NCBI RefSeq assembly: GCF_003843875.1
Contig: NZ_RKRF01000008.1
Location: forward strand, 186,001-250,000
Direction of reading: 5' to 3'
DNA: 64,000 bases
Source: Aquisalibacillus elongatus
GTDB taxonomy: Bacteria > Bacillota > Bacilli > Bacillales > Alkalibacillaceae
Shown: positions 63,886-64,000 of the stretch, piece by piece
Position numbering within the stretch: position 1 is the stretch's first letter
Layout of the letters: each line of letters begins with the position of its first letter
Program-made: the position numbers and the translations under genes
Notes under the pieces: model-generated
What the model saw: only the letters and a program-made list of their open reading frames with translations
Told to the model about the DNA's origin: nothing
The model's database searches: none

Positions 63886-64000
63886 TTGCACGATTACATC
63901 AAAGACAGAACGATCCGAATCGCGGAGCATCTTTTAGAAACAAAGAAAACGGTACGAGTAATAGCGAAAGACTTTGGTGTTTCCAAAAGCACCGTACACA
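63886..64000 (+). CDS. spoIIID: SpoIIID, 5' part (cut by window edge)
   Basis: Mother-cell DNA-binding regulator of the SigE regulon. The first 38 residues are present: HDYIKDRTIRIAEHLLE, then TKKTVRVIAKDFGVSKSTVH, the helix-turn-helix of SpoIIID. The start is TTG 63886 with CAGGAGG eight bases upstream (B. subtilis uses a non-ATG start at the same residue). The full protein is about 90 residues, so roughly half is missing. Position after spoIIQ is conserved. Confidence 0.93.
   Translation, partial: MHDYIKDRTIRIAEHLLETKKTVRVIAKDFGVSKSTVH

Overview
The window is chromosomal DNA from an endospore-forming member of the Bacillaceae. The evidence is the set of sporulation and germination genes (gerQ-cwlJ, spo0F, spoIIR, spoIID, spoIIQ and the start of spoIIID) together with a gene order that largely follows the Bacillus subtilis argS to spoIIID region. 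An Asp/Ser-rich linker in the OppA-like lipoprotein and generally acidic proteins would suit a halotolerant or marine genus, but the genus cannot be fixed from this window. No tRNA, rRNA, CRISPR array, transposase or prophage gene was recognised.

Layout. 1-8.5 kb: the end of a DUF1934 gene, argS, the spore-germination pair cwlJ-gerQ, hemQ, lipL, a small membrane protein, ywfO, ywgA and a cardiolipin synthase-like gene. 8.6-10.8 kb: fadF behind a FadR-type operator. 11-18.5 kb: an oligopeptide ABC transporter operon, a catE-like VOC dioxygenase and an unknown lipid-anchored or membrane-anchored protein, which look inserted within the fatty-acid locus. 18.7-27.9 kb: a beta-oxidation and cobalamin mutase operon (mmgA-mmgB-mmgC-acdA-meaB-tetR-icmF), also behind a FadR-type operator. 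28-34 kb: rpoE, pyrG with a CTP-sensing attenuator, spo0F, transaldolase, murA2 and glpX. 34.5-40.5 kb: a NERD-domain gene, rho, rpmE (type B), tdk, prfA and prmC. 41-49 kb: spoIIR, tsaC, mntP, ywlE, rpiB, ywlG, glyA, upp and mnaA. 49.4-59 kb: a subtilisin-like secreted protease and the complete F1Fo ATP synthase operon. 59-64 kb: ywzB, ywmB, murAA, spoIID, spoIIQ and the 5' end of spoIIID.

The most unusual content is between the genes. Five intergenic arrays of the 9-mer GCGCATAAA (37 copies including degenerate ones) follow one rigid geometry: motif starts at offsets 0, 22, 64, 85 and 106, with a separate core (TTCGACA...ATTCG) in the gap. The spacing is about 21 bp, two turns of B-DNA. A second family built on GGTCTGAAA (three sites) shares the same core and nearly the same offsets. 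The part of the core that never changes, TTCGACA, is identical to the Spo0A box. Two of the arrays start inside the stop codon of the preceding gene, and two flank the NERD gene. I know of no description of this element, but I could not search for one.

Other intergenic content includes two copies and one relic of a long Bacillaceae repeat, many clear intrinsic terminators, hairpins inside the atp operon that probably set subunit ratios, and a very long imperfect palindrome after rpmE. Many start codons are TTG or GTG, and several starts were moved from the first possible codon to one with a well-placed ribosome binding site.
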